A DNA stretch of 21,570 bases from Firmicutes bacterium UBA4881 (GTDB taxonomy: Bacteria; Bacillota; DTU065): the NCBI GenBank assembly GCA_002399235.1, contig DHDH01000047.1, forward strand, positions 12,295-33,864, given 5' to 3'. The notes below the pieces were generated by a model. That model ran no database searches. It had not been told where the DNA came from and worked only from the letters and a program-made list of their open reading frames with translations. The translations under genes were made by a program, and so were the position numbers. How positions within the stretch are numbered: the first letter of the stretch is position 1; every line of letters starts with the position of its first letter. Shown here piece by piece: positions 21,507 to 21,570 of this stretch.

Positions 21507-21570
21507 TTGACGATACTCTAATAAAATGGTAACATTAAGATGTTCGCCGCTTGGAGCGGCAACGAACCTT
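21507..21570 (+). promoter_or_regulatory. Promoter and start of a structured leader, cut by the window end
   Basis: TTGACG (21507-21512), 17 bp, then TAACAT (21530-21535); a start near 21542 is expected. The first transcribed bases can fold: GCCGCT pairs with AGCGGC over TGG, and the flanking GTTC pairs with GAAC across a small bulge (about 21543-21567). The downstream gene is not in the window. Confidence 0.5.

Overview
This window is chromosomal core from an endospore-forming, low-to-moderate-GC member of the Bacillota. The evidence is a sporulation-specific SpoIIE phosphatase preceded by Spo0A-type boxes, a CodY global regulator, and a Bacillus-type large SRP RNA of about 270 nt. The gene orders spoIIE..tilS-ftsH and tadA-tRNA-Ser-SRP RNA-dnaX-ebfC-recR-yaaL also point this way. 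I cannot place it below phylum. No phage, transposon, CRISPR array or defence locus is visible.

Layout. Bases 1-97 hold the 3' part of a tRNA-Lys(CUU) and its terminator. Bases 99-2530 hold spoIIE with a putative Spo0A-controlled promoter and its own terminator. A 334-base gap (2531-2864) has no gene but several inverted repeats, then comes tilS. ftsH (4349-6262) has its own strong promoter inside the end of tilS and a leader that can fold over the ribosome-binding site. folB follows, then a terminator. A five-gene run (6796-11884) encodes NAD de novo synthesis (nadA-nadB-nadC) followed by a BadF/GlcNAc-kinase-type sugar kinase and nanE, and ends in a bidirectional terminator. Bases 11930-14950 are on the minus strand: a SEC-C zinc-motif protein with a C-terminal helix-turn-helix, phoU and pstB. 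Divergent from these are dppA (D-aminopeptidase) and tadA. A stable-RNA cluster follows: tRNA-Ser(CGA), tRNA-Ser(GGA) and SRP RNA. The last block is dnaX-ebfC-recR, codY, yaaL and queT, and the window ends in a promoter plus the start of a structured leader.

How the genes work together. tRNA maturation (TilS, TadA), DNA replication and repair (DnaX, EbfC, RecR) and membrane protein quality control (FtsH) are housekeeping. NadABC converts aspartate to nicotinate mononucleotide. The kinase plus NanE would convert an N-acetyl amino sugar into GlcNAc-6-P. PstB/PhoU belong to phosphate uptake and its control, but the partner genes pstSCA are not adjacent. QueT imports a queuosine precursor. CodY probably controls its own gene through a box at the end of recR.

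I found no wholly new multi-gene system. The most noteworthy signals are regulatory: three Spo0A-like boxes in exact 10-bp phase before spoIIE, mutually exclusive stems in the ftsH leader, a hairpin that appears to bridge a distant Shine-Dalgarno (SD) sequence to the phoU start, a possible pseudoknot before tilS, and a slippery A8 site with a downstream stem-loop in dnaX. Two proteins also stand out: a FolB whose catalytic tyrosine position is proline, and a SEC-C protein whose tail resembles a TFIIB-type helix-turn-helix. All structures were read by eye.
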